A stretch of DNA of 64,000 nt from Anaspis maculata (lineage: Eukaryota; Arthropoda; Insecta; Coleoptera; Scraptiidae): contig OX421966.1 of assembly GCA_949128115.1 (NCBI GenBank), positions 30,645,042-30,709,041 of the forward strand, written 5' to 3'. A program made the translations under genes and the position numbers. Positions 13,195-24,122 of the stretch are shown piece by piece. The notes beneath the pieces are model-generated. The model made no database searches, was not told the origin of the DNA, and worked only from the letters and a program-made list of their open reading frames with translations. How positions within the stretch are numbered: the stretch's first letter is position 1; each line of letters opens with the position of its first letter.

Positions 13195-14005
13195 GTACTT
13201 GTTACGTAATGTCACAGAATAGTAATAAGTGCCTGGCACAGAAGCATCACTTGAAAAGGATATCAAAAATATGAGCGAGATAGAAGTGCACTACTGGTTT
13301 AAAGGTCCATCGTGTGTACTCGGCACACTCGTGAGGCTTCGTCGCTGTGTACGACGCGTCATTGGCGGATTGCTGCCCGCCCAGCTATGACGGTTGCTAA
13401 ATGTCATTTAATGCGTCGCTCTTCCTGTTGTTTGTTGACAAAAAGCTAACCTCAACTGTACCTGTGTTCGTGTTTCACCTGTTAGTTGGCCTCCTCACTA
13501 CGGTTTTGTGGTGGTGAATTGGTGATAAGTTCATGTGGCCTTGGCTGAGGAGAATCCTCCACCTTCCGCAAAGAAGAGAAAATGGGGCACCGCTTGCGCG
13601 TATGTGGGTTGTGGATACAAATTTTATTCTGACAGTAAAGGTGCCCGACGGCCGGCGTTTCTTCCGATTTCCATAACATTTTGCACTATTGCACTATTGT
13701 TGCTATGCGGTGTGGAGAGTAAGAAAGCAGAGAAACACAGACACAGGTCTGTCAAGTACAGTTGAGGTTATATCCTTGTCAACAAACAACACAAACATAC
13801 AACTGTCATAGCTTGGGCGGGCGCCAACCCGCCAATGGCATCGCACACATCGACGGAACATCACGAGTGTGCCGAGCATAGACGATGGGCCTTTTAAATC
13901 AGTAGTGCTCAAGGTCCCTGGCGGTAAACCGAAAACATCAAAGGAGCCGACCGGAGTGCGGCTTCTGTGCGAAGCACTTATTTCTATTCTGTGGTAATGT
14001 ACTAT
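13195..14005. mobile_element. Foldback element with THAP-like coding remnants
   Basis: Left arm about 13195-13480 and right arm about 13720-14005 are inverted copies; for example the CACAGAATAG..AATAAGTGC block and the CTCGGCACACTCGTGA block occur in both. The region between the arms encodes a fragment resembling the start of a THAP domain (see 13538-13679). THAP domains occur in P-type transposases, so the element may derive from one; this is inference. Confidence 0.75.
13538..13679 (+). pseudogene. THAP-domain-like fragment, frameshifted
   Basis: Reads KKRKWGTACAYVGCGYKFY, with a C-x4-C pair at the position expected at the start of a THAP zinc finger, followed by a frameshift; in the adjoining frame RRFFRFP appears, as in THAP domains, then a stop. 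A second fragment with CGFCAKH lies at about 13944-13980 in the right arm. Upstream stops prevent any longer frame. Degenerate; family call tentative. Confidence 0.45.
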
Positions 14006-14036
14006 TTCCAACTCAACTGACCAGACCTCATCGATT

Positions 14037-17000
14037 AACATAATATAATAATAATAGCGTTCATTCACGGAAGAAGCGGTACAACAATCATCCCTATCAC
14101 AAGAGCTGAAATTGTGTGAATAAACTACAAACTCACAAGTAAAAATAACCGTCTGTAAGAAACAAGAACGTCAAAATCTACATTTACTTGAAAAAAATTT
14201 AGATTTCAACTCGAATGTTGAATAGTGAGATCAAAGATTGTCCAAAAGACGAAAGATGTATGCGCGTTGCCATCTAGTTTTCAAATTTTCCAAAAAAAAA
14301 AATTCTAAATTTTTTAAAAATTTTCAAAATTTGATAGGAGTGTCCGTACATTTTTTTTTTTTGAGGAATTTATATACTTGAAGAAAAAAATAAAATAAAA
14401 CCGATTCCCGTCAACAACTTTTTCAGTCACACCGAGGTCACATCAGAACAACCCCTCAAAAATGAATCGAAATCCTACACATTTTAGAGATTTCAGAAAT
14501 CATATAAATCTTACAGATCGGAGGTTGCTGTGAATCTTTTGAGGATTCTCAAGACGCTATTCTATTTAGAACGATCGCGAAAATCCTACAGATTTTACTA
14601 AACCAGTAGGTTTCACCAATTAGAAACCTGAAATGATTCAAGACGTTCACAACCAAAAAATCCTTATAATCTTTACCTTTATCCTTTATAAATATATGAT
14701 ATTAGTTATAGTAGCTTGAAAAAAAAAGTGTCTGACGATTTCGGAAATATCCAGTTATCTACAAAAATGCCAAATATTTCTGATAAGCACCCATGTTCTG
14801 CAGATTCCAAGAATAGGTTTCATGGACTGGGATTTTTGAAAATTTATTTGTGACCAAATACTTATTGTATTGAGAGAGAAACAACTTTATTGAAAAATAG
14901 AGTGGTGCTGCTTGCTTTTAAGCAAGTTGCTCTAGAACACAGCATACTAATCTGTCTATAAAAGATAATACTGAATATAAAAATTGAAGGTAAAAAGTAT
15001 ATTATCATTTGATGTCCTAAAAACGTCCAGATCCATCAGGAAGACGATCCTGTATAGGTAAGTATAATAATGAGCGTATAAGCTCTGTTGTTAACAGCGT
15101 ATTCTCTTGGTGAAACACATCACCCCTGAAACAAATGAACCCAATAGAGATAACAATAGCAATGACAGCCTTGTTGCCGAGTAACGACACTTGGTTGCTG
15201 TAATATTCCTAATAGCCCTAATTAATTTGTTTTAGACGAGATGATTTTCGGAGATTTCTTTGCGCGCTATTTGCACTTGTGGGAAAACTTGGTGAACAAT
15301 CTGGACCAAGTGCCATTGTCATTTTCAAACGGACTTCTTAGCTTTGAATCCTTGGCTTTGACCAGTTTCTCAGTATTATTCTTGGCAAATGTATGCACCT
15401 AGTAGAATAGCAGAGATCTTTTTCACGACCTTGACGCCTTTGCCCATCTCAATGGGGCCTTGCACTGCCACTTTTACACACCGAGGGCGCCATGACCGTT
15501 GGGGGCAAATTCGACGATTTTGACGGCGATGACGCTTCAGTGACCGACGTCCGTCATTTTATGTCTTGATTTGAAATTTGGATAACCTCTGTTTCTTGCT
15601 TGACGTCTCCAGTCACTGTCAGTTACTGGTCAAACTACTCAAACTCCCCTGTTTTTCGCGTCGTTACGGCCGCTTTATCGAAGTAGGCGCCCCCTACAGT
15701 AGTGGCGACCTCACGTTGAGTTTTTCAATTGCAAGGCCCCATTCTTCGGAAACTATTTGCATACCAAGTCCTGGCTTGGCTTTGTTGGGACTTGAGAAGG
15801 TCTTTGATCGCAGCCGAATAACACAAAAAATTGATACCTATTCACGAATTTGCGACCCATTGGGGGCACCTCATCGTCATCGCACCAAAAAAAGGCGGCA
15901 AACCAAGTTCACTGGTCCATCCTTGGGACAACAAACTCACCAGCAGCCAGCCAGCCGGCCACAGATATCGGGCCTGCTGCTGCAGGGGTCAATGGTTTAC
16001 CTATCTCTCCCAGCTTCCCTCCTCCCATTCCCCAACCATGCCGAAAGCCATTTGCCGTCTCTCATTCTTGCGATTTTTTTCTCAATTCTCAACAACAAGC
16101 AATATCTTTACTAAACAATACAGCAAAACAATCGCTACTGCAACAACACACAAGTACGACACAACAGTGAGAGCAGAGCCAGAGAGCAGCCAGCAGGAAC
16201 AACAAATGCGCAGAACTGGCCGCCGGGTCAATCATCGACGTGCGTCTAGCGCGAATCCTGCCGAGGCCCGTGCAACGGTTGCCGGGACGTAGCGCGCGGA
16301 TCGCTTCTCAAACAAACAGCTGACTGCCATAACAAAGACTTGGCAGCAGCAGGAACAGCTCGCTCGATTTTGATCAATCAATGGCAACGTGCGGAATTTT
16401 CGCGTTCGACGACGTTGTCAACCGCACCAGTGCTTACGAACACGCTGACACGTTTCCTAAGGGTGCCGACAAGGGCTGTCAAGCAAGAAATTGCGTATTT
16501 CTCCACTTCCACGTTCAGCAAAAATATGTCTTTGTTCACTACCGCCCGCAGCGTGAACGGCCGTCTAGATGGAAAATATAAACATTTATTCGAGAGGGTA
16601 AAAAAAGGGTCGTGCGAACTGCATGGGGTAAAATGGCAGCCTGGCTGGTGGTCTGCCACTGGCACGCGTTAACATACACAACAAACAAAGAAAATGTTTG
16701 GATGCGGACTCACTTTTGAAATCATGCGTGTGCCACCTTGATCCTCGGGGTTATAGGGCCGCTAGTCGAGGCGAATCACGTCCGGACACGGGAATACAGG
16801 TGGATTTTCCGCAGGGCGAATTCGAACCGAACAATACCGCTGTCAGAGCTGCAAACCGTATGGGACGAGGTACACTGCTCCGAATCAAGCAAGCGCCGAA
16901 CATAACACTGGCTGTCTGGTGTATAAGAGCAAGAGCGCTGGGCAGTTCCTGTCACGGCCGTTTAATAACACGGCGGCGCTGCGAAACACGATGAAGTCGA

Positions 17001-17290
17001 AGTTGGCTGCGCACACCGCCACTGTAAACAAATGCCTCGCCAGGCGGCTGGCTGGATGCACGACGACGACGAGAGAGAAGCGCGCGGGCTTTGCTCTCCT
17101 GCGAAGGAGGCTGCGATGCTGCGTGTGGACCATCTCATCACCTCCTGCGATGTTTTGGTATTTGGCACACGTTGCAGTGTTTTGTTTACCTTTTTTAGCG
17201 TGACACTGACTCGAGAGTTTTTCAGCAATAACTATGAACATTATATTGTTTAATATTGGAGGTGGAGGGGGGCTCATTACAGGTAACAGA
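14037..17290. other. Intergenic DNA, partly GC-rich (15.6-17.2 kb)
   Basis: The part 15600-17250 is richer in GC and CpG than its surroundings and could hold a promoter or 5' UTR exon of a gene outside the window. No protein domain is seen in its overlapping open frames on either strand. The rest is AT-rich and unrecognised. Confidence 0.35.
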
Positions 17291-17291
17291 C

Positions 17292-18037
17292 AGGGCTGGG
17301 CGGGTATTTGAATTACGTATTCAAAATACATTTCAGTATTTTGTATTTAAATACCTACATTTGATTGAAAATCATTTGTACTTATTTTGTATTTTGGAAT
17401 AGTACCCAGGCAGTTAGTATTTTATATTTTGTATTAAAAATACTGTTACGAATTTCGCGTACGGGTTCGATTATAATTGAGACGATCTTTTTAAAACACA
17501 CACTGTTTATTACTGCGTACTACAATAAATTCACGCCAACAATTATTACTACTTGGAAATATCGCAGTAGGTACTATTTCGCTTCTATCCGCTCGCTACC
17601 ACTTCGCATTCAATTCAATACTGACTGTCTAGGCCGAGGACGGTGCTTTAAATATGCCTTCGACTAGTGTTCTCGAACCTTCCACGGGTCCTCTAGCAAT
17701 TCCACAGTGACCCGGCATATGGTTTCTATTCTAGACGACTCCCGAATAATCACACACCTTTCGCTTGCCTCCCGTGTATTCTGGAATGTCGGCTCCTCCG
17801 CCAAAGTGGACAGATGTGTTTTAACCCACCGTTGAAGTCTCCATTCAGTTGGACGGGCAAAAGCCTACACGGGTGTTCTGGAATGCACCAGAACTCCGCA
17901 CTTGTACACTGCGATCTAATGGGAAGAGTTTAGAAAGATCGCGTATTATCCAGAATCGCCGCTCGTAATAATACATTTTTCGGGAAAGCATTTTCATTTT
18001 CAAAATTTATACAAAATATTTATTCCCCACGCTCTGT
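17292..18037. mobile_element. Possible hAT-like element interrupted by a solo LTR
   Basis: Begins CAGGGCTGGGCGGGTATTT with repeated AATACATTTTGTATT-type motifs. After the LTR at 17444-17970 the sequence ends with the inverted-like TTTATTCCCCACGCTCTG. I could not find a matching 8-bp duplication, so the right end is uncertain. Confidence 0.4.
17444..17970 (-). mobile_element. Solo LTR, copy 2, TSD ATAC
   Basis: Inverted copy of the LTR at 6347-7041 and 19202-19738; on the plus strand it starts TGTTACGAATTTCGCG and ends GCTCGTAATA. Flanked by ATAC at 17440-17443 and 17971-17974. Confidence 0.85.
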
Positions 18038-18121
18038 AGTCTGTTTGAGCTGAGATTGTTTTGGTAATACTATAGGTACTTTATACTCCATTGCTATTTC
18101 TTGCGTTTGCACACTGGGATG

Positions 18122-18293
18122 CAGTGGCGTAACTAGAGGGGGGGTTTCGAGGTCAAAACCCCCCCATTGGCCATCGAATTTCCTGAGAAATTTTCAAATG
18201 CGGCGCTTTTTTGTTCGCTTTGCTCGCATTCTCGCATATTTTTCAGTCGTGACCCCCCCCCCCCCCCATTGGACACTTTTAGTTACGCCACTG
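18122..18293. mobile_element. 172-bp hAT-like MITE, perfect TSD CTGGGATG
   Basis: Ends CAGTGGCGTAACTA and TAGTTACGCCACTG, flanked by CTGGGATG at 18114-18121 and 18294-18301. Contains a poly-C run. Too short to code. Confidence 0.92.
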
Positions 18294-18733
18294 CTGGGAT
18301 GGATAATAAGTTCGATTGCATCTTTTACTTTGTCTTTTCATTATAGTTTATAAGAATTTACTTATGGTTCCTACTGAATCAATAAAGTGTTTCCATTAAA
18401 ATAAACTGCTCAACAATGAACGTGATACAAAGCAAAAATTCACCCAATTTTGAACCGCTGATGGAAGTTCAACATACCCGCGTTTTCGTTAAAAAAAAAT
18501 TCGGGAGTATCAACACCAAATTTATGAAGAAGGATGTGTTCCTTTGAAACTGTTTATGAATTTTCGGGATTCCAGTCGAAACAGACAAAATGTGATTTTT
18601 TATTGTGAATACTGTATGTTATTCATGAAGCAACGCAAAAACATTAGAACGTTTCATATCAAGATGACGCCACTTGGTAGGCTTGTTCACTGAACAATTC
18701 TGAGCAATTTGACTTGCAACACGTTCCTATATG

Positions 18734-19979
18734 CAGTGTCGGACTGGTCCACCGGGCAACCGGGCAAATGCCCGGTAGGCCAATCCTCAGTTTGGAGGCC
18801 AAAGTATCCACATTTGGAAAAAATTGCACTTTGATGTTTTTTTTGAAATCCAAATTCTTAATTTTTCATCAAAGTCTGGTCCACTTTTGATTGTGCATAT
18901 CATGCATTGATTATTTCTTAGTAGTCACTAGTCGTGGAATGACAAGATTGTATGTGTGAGGCTCCCGCTGCTCCCGCAGTTGGTTGTTAGTTTGTTTCAT
19001 CTGCCATCTAGTCGTGCTCTTTTTATTCACCGTCTATGTAGAATTTATATCTTTAGCCACATGCAGAAATCATCGACAAATTCGCAAGTAGATCAGTATC
19101 TTTGAAATTAAAACTGTTGATGAGCTTTTATGCAAAAATCTGGCTGGGTTTCATTTTTGTTCGCTATTATTTCTGTTATTCCTGGACTAATGTTAGAATA
19201 ATGTTACGAGCGGCGATTCTGGATAACACGCGATCTTTCTAGACTCTCCCTTAAGATCGCAGTGTACTAGTGCAGACTGCGGAGCGTTCTGGTGTGTTCC
19301 GGAGCGCGTGTAGGCTTTTTCCCGTATGACTGTATGGAGACTTCAGCAGCGGCTCAAGCTACATCTGTCCATTTTGGCGAAGGCGCCGATTCTAGACCAC
19401 GGCAGAATTTTTATACGGGTAGGTAATGTGCAAGATTTTTCGGGAATCGTATGGAAACCGTATGTCGGGTTACTGTGGAGACCGCTGGAGAATGCATGGA
19501 ACATTCGAGATGAATCAATCGGACCTATATGTATAAGGCATCAATCGTCGCCTTACGAGCAGTTATAATTGAAATGCGAAGTGGCAGCGAGCGGAGTAAA
19601 AGCGAGTAGTAATCACAGCGATATTCCTAAGCGAATAATTGTTTGCGTGTATTTATTGTAGTACGCAGTAATAAACAGTGTATGTTTTTAAAACGATCGT
19701 CTCAATTATATTCGAACCCGTACGCAAAATACGTAACAATAATAAAAAAAAATTTCCTCCCTTGTTTTCATTTCCGTAGTGTATTGCAAGCAAAAGTTTC
19801 AAGTTTGAAGAAATCTAGAGACAATTTGGTCGGCGTCTTTTTTTTGTTATTGGCATTATCATTAATTAAAAACGCCGCCTGCGGCGTTAACTATGGAGGG
19901 GGGGCTCTGACTTCCCCTTCGGTTTCGAGGTCACTTTCATTTTTTGCCCGGTAGGCCAAAATTTGCCAGTCTAACGCTG
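18734..19979. mobile_element. hAT-like element with nested solo LTR, perfect TSD CCTATATG
   Basis: Ends CAGTGTCGGACTGG and CCAGTCTAACGCTG, flanked by CCTATATG at 18726-18733 and 19980-19987. Both subterminal regions carry GCCCGGTAGGCC. A 537-bp solo LTR (19202-19738) with its own 4-bp duplication sits inside, so the hAT-like element arrived first. Part of the right half has a diverged copy at 26255-26470. Confidence 0.92.
19202..19738 (+). mobile_element. Solo LTR, copy 3, TSD ATAA
   Basis: Starts TGTTACGAGCGGCGATT and ends AAATACGTAACA, flanked by ATAA at 19198-19201 and 19739-19742. Same family as the LTRs at 6347, 17444 and 38122. Confidence 0.9.
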
Positions 19980-20396
19980 CCTATATGGTCTAGTGTAGGG
20001 GTGAAAAAAAGCCCAGTCGGCAGCGTACTTTTTGGTACTACTCCTAAAATTTGGGTTTTTAGCATTGAAAAATGTTATTCTTCACTCTCTTTAGTCAACA
20101 GGGACTACGTCAGTAGAATTGGATTGACCACATTTCCATCATTTTGGAATGTTTTGCCTTTACCTTAAATTTCAAAACATAAGCTTGTTTGGTATCATTT
20201 CTTGAAATGTTGGTCCCCTAAATGGGATTCTGTCAATAAGATCTGTCTATCTGTTTCCGAAAAAATATTTAGCAAGTATAAATAAAGCAAGTTAGCGCGA
20301 GCCTCAACCCAGGATTAATGACTATATCTTTTCCAGTGTGTATTGTGGAAATGAAAAATCAATAAGACGTTTTTGTCTTGACAGGTCACAATACCT

Positions 20397-21764
20397 AAAG
20401 TAGGTTCACTTGTACCGTGATTCTAGTCGGCTGTGAGATTTTGTTTCTAAGTTTCCAAATGTGAAATATAGAAAATCCCCAAAACTTTGCAGTTGGCTGC
20501 TCTGGCCAAACCAGTTTTGAAACACATTTTTTGAGTATTTCCTTTGCAGATAGTCGAAACATTTTTGCGGGACGTGATGTCTGACGCTTTTTTCCATTTT
20601 ATTGGTAAAGTGTAACAATTTTTCGACTTGTTTTTAATTTTCGCCAATGAACAAATAAATCAAGAGAGCCTTGACATTTGACAGTTGTGAAAAATATTCC
20701 TAACCTCTTGAAGCCGGTTCAACTTTAGATGCTTCAAATTAAAGATTGTACAATGCCCTTCGTCCAAAAAAGGGGCCCCGCCATGCAATCATCAACCCTT
20801 TCGCCTCTTCCAGTCAAAAATACAAGTCAAACCCTGAAGAATCCACGTTTACCATCACGTACATCACTTCAGCGCACACATAAGAACGCATACCTGCAGA
20901 GCGCGGTAATTTCAATTTTGACGCACGAAGTGTCACTGTCAATGGCAACTGTCAATCAATAATCGAAATATAAACAAACAACAAACATAACCTCCCAACC
21001 ATTCAACATTTAATATTGTTCAGAATGAAATGTTACGTGCCGTATGGCAGAAAGACGCAGAAAAGATTCAGGTAGGTAATACGAAACACAACGAGCTGCA
21101 AGGCGATCGACGAAACAAGAGCGTTATTTGGTTAGATCTGTCGAAACGTCAAATCGACTTCAAGCGCTGTCAGCTGAAATTTGCGTGACATTACACACGC
21201 ACACCGTATTACAGTGTTGTCAACTTGTTGTCGTGATATAGATATGGCAACGTCCTACTTTCACAGGTATGCGCAGAAGCCTTTCGGGAAACGTGGATTA
21301 TGGGCGATACAAGGATCGCCGTGCAGTCTGTCATTGGCAAAAGAATTTACGTGTAAAAAGTAAATTAAACCATGCAAATTTCAAAAAACCCAGCCGCTCA
21401 AAGTTGTGTATTGGACCGAAATTGATGTAAGTACCTTCAATTTGCAATTTGCTTTCGTTTTGGGGCTTCCCGGGACGAGTTTTTGTCGACCCTGAATGGG
21501 CCGCCGTCAAGATGACTTAATTTGCGGCCGCCCCGTGCTCTTTTGGTGTCTACATGACGGTAACACAGCTCTGCGTCCCCCTAGTCGCACGTCCACTTAT
21601 GACCAGGTCAGTTTTCCAAGATTTTAATATCAATTTGATAAGAAATATTACTTCACTTCCAGAGAAGTCAGTTTCACACCAAGTGAAAAGGCGGCCAGCC
21701 TACAATGCTAAAGTAGAAAATTTGCCCCGCCAACTAGAGTCACAGTACAAGTGAACCTACTATA
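20397..21764. mobile_element. TIR-family element, copy 2 (longest internal region)
   Basis: Ends GTTCACTTGTACCGTGATT and CACAGTACAAGTGAAC in inverted orientation. Compared with copy 3 at 48736-49638 it holds about 440 bp of extra internal sequence (about 20850-21300). That part includes a short frame from ATG 21024 followed by a consensus-like donor GTAGGTA at about 21072. It may preserve the 5' part of an ancestral transposase gene (inference). Confidence 0.8.
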
Positions 21765-22009
21765 CTTGAAAATGTGTAAAATAATAAGCAGAAAATAGAA
21801 AATGAAGACGTCTTATAGACGGATAGCTCCTTTCGGATTTTGAAAACATTTTGACATTTACATTTTGAAAAATCAAACGCCTGACCTACTATGTGCTTTC
21901 GAACATCATTTTGCACCCAGCCTACCAGATCGCGTGCATATCGTGGGTGTTGTGATGCTACTGTGATGTGTGAAAATTTCGCAGTTTCAATTTTTTTTCT
22001 TCGTGTCTA

Positions 22010-23775
22010 ATAATAAAATGTGTGATATTGATGCATCATTATATTCAGATGAGCATGAGTTTTTCACATGATCCTATAGAGCCCTGCACATCCTGTGAAT
22101 CAACCACACACAGCATGGTCTTCGATCCAGTCTTTCCTCAGCACGTCATTGAGGCAATAGCCTCTCTCAAGAGTGGAAATTCGTCCGGGCCTGATGGAAT
22201 TCCTTCCAGAGTTATCAAGACGACTGCACACTGCATCGCGGCCCCTCTCAGTCACCTGATTAATCTGTCTATTGAGCTGGGGCAGTTTCCTGACTGCCTC
22301 AAATTGGCTAATGTTGTACCTGTTCATAAGAAGGGTGAAGTGTCCAATGTTATGAATTATAGACCTATTTCATTGTTGAGCTGCTTCTCGAAGGTCTTTG
22401 AAAAGGTGGTGCACCAGCGCTTGATGGACTACCTTTTGTCTAAAAATCTATTATCGACCTCCCAACATGGCTTTCGACCAGCAAGGTCCACAGAGACAGC
22501 CTCTATAGACTTTTTGAATTATATTCATAGGGAACTAGATCTGGGTCATTATACTGCAGCCCTGTTTTTTGATTTGGCATCGGCCTTTGATACCATAGAT
22601 CACGGTTTTCTGAAAGTGAAGCTTCATAGTATGGGCATTAGAGGACCAATTTTGGATTGGCTAATCTCATTTTTATACAAGCGAAGGCTCAATGTGAAGG
22701 TTGACGGTCGGATATCTGATACATACGACTTGGATATGGGTGTGGCTCAGGGTGCTATCATGGGTGCGCTGTTATTTTCTTTGTATATAAACGACCTGCC
22801 TCTGTTCATCAAGTCGGGAAATGTGGTTTTGTATGCTGATGATACATCGGTCGTGGTCTCGGCGAGGAGTAGTGATGATTTGGATAGACTTGTTACAACG
22901 GCCACAAACGAAATTCTATCCTGGTGTAACCGAAATAGGCTTATTGTCAACCACAATAAAACAGTTGTGTTGTATTTCAAGGACAGGAATTTGGAGGTCA
23001 CTAAATTTCTGGGGACATATCTCGACTCGGGGTTGAGGTGGGAAGCACACATTGATCATCTCTGTAAAAAATTAAACTCGGCGCATTATGCACTGTTGAA
23101 ACTAAAAGCCATATTGCCAGTTGCCTCCCTAAAAACTGTCTACTACTCTCTTGTACAATCTCACCTTAGTTACAACGTAGTGATTTGGGGCAGAGCTGTT
23201 CACACTAAACGTCTCTTTATACTACAAAAACGTATTATAAGACTCATCTTCAACCTAAGGTATAGGGAAACATGTAAACCTACCTTTAGATCCGAAAATA
23301 TTTTGACACTGCCATCCTTATTTATTTTAAAATGTTGTGTGTTTGTTCATAAAAATAGGAAATTATTTTATAATAATGATATGTTTCATGCCTACGGTAC
23401 AAGATATGGGCAAGAAATTAGATTGCCCAAGCACAGAACTTCTCTATACGAGAAATCGCCAGAATATTGTTGTGGCTTAATTTTTCGCAAACTCCCTACT
23501 AGAATAAAAACAATAGATAATTTTGTGCAATTCAAATCTGTGCTTAAACAACATCTGATAAGTAACTGTTACTATACTGTAGGCGAATTTCTGGACTGTG
23601 ATATACTGTGATATGATTGCTGATTGAGGTTGTCTTACCTTAATTTTAATTATGTTATAATTTTACTCTTTGTACCTGAATAACTCATTATTGGTACCTC
23701 TTTGACTTGTTCTATATGATTTTGTAAGATCATTTCTATGAATCAATAAATATATTATTATTATTATTATTATTC
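22010..23775 (+). mobile_element. 5'-truncated non-LTR retrotransposon (LINE)
   Basis: Holds an intact reverse-transcriptase frame (22022-23611), a short 3' UTR with AATAAA at 23745-23750 and an ATT microsatellite tail to 23775. The endonuclease domain is absent, as in 5'-truncated LINE copies. The 5' boundary and target duplication are not resolved. Confidence 0.85.
22022..23611 (+). CDS. LINE reverse transcriptase (partial ORF2, endonuclease missing)
   Basis: About 529 codons open without a stop. Residues 42-60 hold SGNSSGPDGIPSRVIK, an early RT motif; NYRPISLL follows, then FFDLASAFDTIDH with a catalytic Asp near 184, GVAQGAIMGALLF (usual form GVPQGS), and YADDT at 271-275. The C-terminal part has the LSYNVVIWG and LQKRIIRLIFN motifs of Jockey/CR1-group elements. 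The listed start is a GTG in frame and not a true start; the ORF is cut at the 5' end. The lack of stop codons suggests a fairly recent copy. Exact clade not settled. Confidence 0.88.
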   Translation: MILMHHYIQMSMSFSHDPIEPCTSCESTTHSMVFDPVFPQHVIEAIASLKSGNSSGPDGIPSRVIKTTAHCIAAPLSHLINLSIELGQFPDCLKLANVVPVHKKGEVSNVMNYRPISLLSCFSKVFEKVVHQRLMDYLLSKNLLSTSQHGFRPARSTETASIDFLNYIHRELDLGHYTAALFFDLASAFDTIDHGFLKVKLHSMGIRGPILDWLISFLYKRRLNVKVDGRISDTYDLDMGVAQGAIMGALLFSLYINDLPLFIKSGNVVLYADDTSVVVSARSSDDLDRLVTTATNEILSWCNRNRLIVNHNKTVVLYFKDRNLEVTKFLGTYLDSGLRWEAHIDHLCKKLNSAHYALLKLKAILPVASLKTVYYSLVQSHLSYNVVIWGRAVHTKRLFILQKRIIRLIFNLRYRETCKPTFRSENILTLPSLFILKCCVFVHKNRKLFYNNDMFHAYGTRYGQEIRLPKHRTSLYEKSPEYCCGLIFRKLPTRIKTIDNFVQFKSVLKQHLISNCYYTVGEFLDCDIL

Positions 23776-24122
23776 AGGAATCAAAAAAGAAATTAAAAAA
23801 ATATTGTTGCCATTTGAAAAACAAAAGTTGACTATCAGTGCTCAGAAGCATCATAGCAAAAAAAATATTTTTTACTGTCGAATCGTAGAAGACATAGAAC
23901 CATTAGAACTGGTTTTTGAATTTTGAAGATCGGATAAGGAATAACGATGCTACAGGGGTGGCCGTTTTTTATGCACCCCTCTGTATACCAAAATTCAGCT
24001 ATGCGCGAATTTGTTACGGGTTACCACGATTTTTCGACTAAAATGCCTGGGCTATTTAGTATTTTGGGGACGGTTGAAAATGTTGTGTAACGGTTGGCTG
24101 GACCTTGATCAGCGGGTGAAAT

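Noticed and set aside
15250..15560. Possible processed pseudogene on the minus strand (a stretch reading VQGPIEMGKGVKVVKKI)
   Set aside because: Only one short segment looks protein-like, stops interrupt it, and I could not name a parent gene.
15578..16292. Overlapping open frames of 106-178 codons in a GC-rich stretch
   Set aside because: Three frames are open at once, as expected of GC-rich DNA; none looks like a protein domain.
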